64,000 bases of DNA from JBBATK01 sp044224515 (GTDB lineage: Bacteria > Bacteroidota > Ignavibacteria > Kapaibacteriales > NICIL-2): the NCBI GenBank assembly GCA_044224515.1, contig JBGAKH010000014.1, positions 58,596-122,595 of the forward strand. The letters are read 5' to 3'. Shown here one piece after another: positions 62,849 to 64,000 of the stretch (its first letter is position 1; every line of letters begins with the position of its first letter). The position numbers and the translations under genes are program-made. The notes under the pieces are model-generated. The model searched no databases and was not told the DNA's origin. It saw nothing but the letters and a program-made list of their open reading frames with translations.

Positions 62849-63460
62849 ATGCTAGCCATGATACATCAGCAAGAGATTCGTTCAATCATTCAACGTTCCA
62901 TCGCCGTGAAGCAGTCCATGATGGACAACTGTGTGGGCGATATAGAGGCCTGTGGTACCGTTCTTATAGAGGCGTACAAGACAGACAATAAAGTGTTGTT
63001 TTGCGGCAACGGTGGCTCTGCAGCCGACGCGCAACACATTGCAACGGAGTTGGCTATTCGATTTCGGGGAGGAGTGGAGCGTAGAGCACTGCCTGCCATG
63101 TCGCTCAGCGTCGACCCAAGCATGGTCAGTGCCGGTGCAAACGACTATGGTTACGAGAACACCGCAGCGCGGATGGTCGAGGCATTTGGTCGCCCGGGAG
63201 ACGTCTTCGTTGGAATCAGCACCAGTGGCAAATCTCCAAATGTTCTGCGTGCCTTGGAACAGGCAGCGAGGCAGGGTATGCACTGTATTGGCTTGCTGGG
63301 CGGAAGCGGGGGAACGATGATTGCGTTATGCGGTCATAGTGTTGTCGTACCCAGTACCGTCACAGCGCATATTCAGGAGTGTCACATAACCGTCGGACAC
63401 ATCTGGTGTGAGATGATTGAAGAGGCCTTGTTTCCCGAGCTTTTCAGCTCCGGAGCCTAG
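62849..63460 (+). CDS. gmhA: Phosphoheptose isomerase (sedoheptulose 7-phosphate isomerase)
   Basis: It makes D-glycero-D-manno-heptose 7-phosphate for LPS core or S-layer heptose. The 203-aa SIS-domain protein has CGNGGSAADAQHIATELAIR with zinc ligands His63 and Glu67, STSGKSPNVLRAL for phosphate binding, and IQECHITVGHIWCEMIE with Gln176 and His184. The spacings equal those of E. coli GmhA (61, 65, 172, 180). The length is typical. The ATG at 62858 is a second possible start. No other heptose gene (hldE, gmhB) is in view. Confidence 0.93.
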   Translation: MLAMIHQQEIRSIIQRSIAVKQSMMDNCVGDIEACGTVLIEAYKTDNKVLFCGNGGSAADAQHIATELAIRFRGGVERRALPAMSLSVDPSMVSAGANDYGYENTAARMVEAFGRPGDVFVGISTSGKSPNVLRALEQAARQGMHCIGLLGGSGGTMIALCGHSVVVPSTVTAHIQECHITVGHIWCEMIEEALFPELFSSGA

Positions 63461-63624
63461 GAAGCAGTAGCACCACAAATGACAACTTACCGCATGCACG
63501 GGATTGGAGAGTATACGAGCAGAACACCGATCAAATCTTCGTTTTCTGCCTGAATACGTCGTTTATGCGAAGCCCGACGCTGCAGTGTGCAGGGGAATTT
63601 TTTCAAAAAAACGGCTCTTTTCGC

Positions 63625-63654
63625 TTGCCAATTTGTCGTCAGCCCCTATCTTTG
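63625..63654 (+). promoter_or_regulatory. Bacteroidota-type promoter for tRNA-Thr
   Basis: TTG (63625-63627), 19 nt, TATCTTTG (63647-63654) is a perfect match to the clade consensus. It ends 18 nt before the tRNA. Confidence 0.75.
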
Positions 63655-63672
63655 TGTTCTCAAAAAATGAGC

Positions 63673-63748
63673 GCCACTTTAGCTCAGCTGGTAGAGCAGC
63701 TGATTTGTAATCAGCAGGTCGTTGGTTCGAGTCCGACAAGTGGCTCCA
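63673..63748 (+). tRNA. tRNA-Thr (anticodon TGT)
   Basis: The cloverleaf is complete: acceptor GCCACTT with AAGTGGC, D-arm AGCTCAGCTGGTAGAGC, anticodon stem GCTGA/TCAGC with loop TTTGTAA (TGT anticodon), T-arm GTTGG-TTCGAGT-CCGAC, discriminator T and encoded CCA at 63746-63748. Confidence 0.97.
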
Positions 63749-63771
63749 AATTTTAAGGATTTCGAAGGTCT

Positions 63772-63799
63772 GCAAGTCTCAGTAATCGCTGAGACTTGC
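63772..63799 (+). terminator. Hairpin after tRNA-Thr
   Basis: GCAAGTCTCAG pairs perfectly with CTGAGACTTGC around a six-base loop, 23 nt after the tRNA. No T-run follows, so termination is likely but not certain. Confidence 0.55.
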
Positions 63800-63877
63800 G
63801 GGCTGACCGAAGAAAAAGCCCACCTTCCTTATTCAGTCTTATCCGAACCCATTTAGCCTTACTTAAGCGCATTTTAT

Positions 63878-63899
63878 CCCTACAGTTTCCCTACAGTTT
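63878..63899. repeat. Two tandem 11-bp direct repeats downstream of tRNA-Thr
   Basis: CCCTACAGTTT occurs twice with no gap, followed by TT. Short direct repeats of this kind next to a tRNA 3-prime end can be arm-type integrase sites. No integrase is visible before the window ends. Confidence 0.6.
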
Positions 63900-64000
63900 T
63901 TCTGAGTGATATTTCAAAAAACGCTGAGGTACTCCGCCAGATTAGCGTAAATCTAAAATTTATTTTTCCACAACCAGAGTGCCCGCGACCGCTGTTGAAC

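Overview
The window looks like a chromosomal piece of a Gram-negative bacterium of the Bacteroidota/Chlorobiota-Kapabacteria assemblage. Three independent signs support this. It encodes the type IX secretion (T9SS) outer-membrane translocon Sov/SprA. It carries five large secreted proteins with T9SS-like C-terminal sorting domains. Several promoters fit the Bacteroidota form, TTG, then about 20 nt, then TAnnTTTG; the clearest sit before tRNA-Thr, the lytic transglycosylase and gmhA. Composition is near 50% G+C by eye and fairly even. I cannot name a species.

Layout. 1-5.3 kb (all minus): start of a Gfo/Idh/MocA oxidoreductase, a PKD plus FGE-fold lipoprotein, and a DUF1800-DUF1501 pair. 5.3-11 kb: a two-module OmpA protein, an SDR reductase, an MsrB lipoprotein-like protein and a YVTN beta-propeller. 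11.4-19.4 kb: Sov/SprA and a barrel-like partner. 19.5-22.4 kb: a hexapeptide acyltransferase, two tandem paralogous small membrane proteins, and 4-hydroxyphenylpyruvate dioxygenase. 22.7-27 kb: a giant SBBP/PKD/Ig-like T9SS cargo. 27.3-33.7 kb: TrhO-like rhodanese, Der GTPase, LysM lytic transglycosylase and a PilM-like protein. 34-46.3 kb: an IgGFc-binding-like T9SS cargo, an AlkA-type glycosylase, and a tight three-gene operon (Kelch cargo, OmpA protein, anchor-D cargo). 47-55 kb: a Lys/Ala-tailed helical protein, rhomboid protease, TrpS, a fumarylacetoacetase-like enzyme, aspartate kinase and TerC. 55-62.5 kb: a minus-strand series rimM, tsaB, degenerate 3-hydroxyacyl-CoA dehydrogenase, hypothetical, orphan histidine kinase, polytopic membrane protein, HlyD-like protein. 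62.8-64 kb: gmhA and tRNA-Thr.

How the genes work together. The strongest theme is the cell surface: Sov would move the sorting-domain proteins across the outer membrane, the two OmpA proteins would tie the envelope to peptidoglycan, the LysM transglycosylase remodels the wall, and GmhA, the acyltransferase and the Gfo/Idh enzyme feed surface sugars. HPPD and the fumarylacetoacetase-like enzyme are two steps of tyrosine catabolism placed 29 kb apart.

I did not find a clear-cut new system such as a CRISPR, defence island or prophage. The best leads for something undescribed are a recurring intergenic element (T-tract plus a hairpin with a three-base loop), a tandem pair of two-TM proteins with HTH-like tails, and the 55-61 kb orphan-kinase operon containing a dehydrogenase homologue that lacks its catalytic residues. 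All functional calls come from reading motifs by eye; no search was run.
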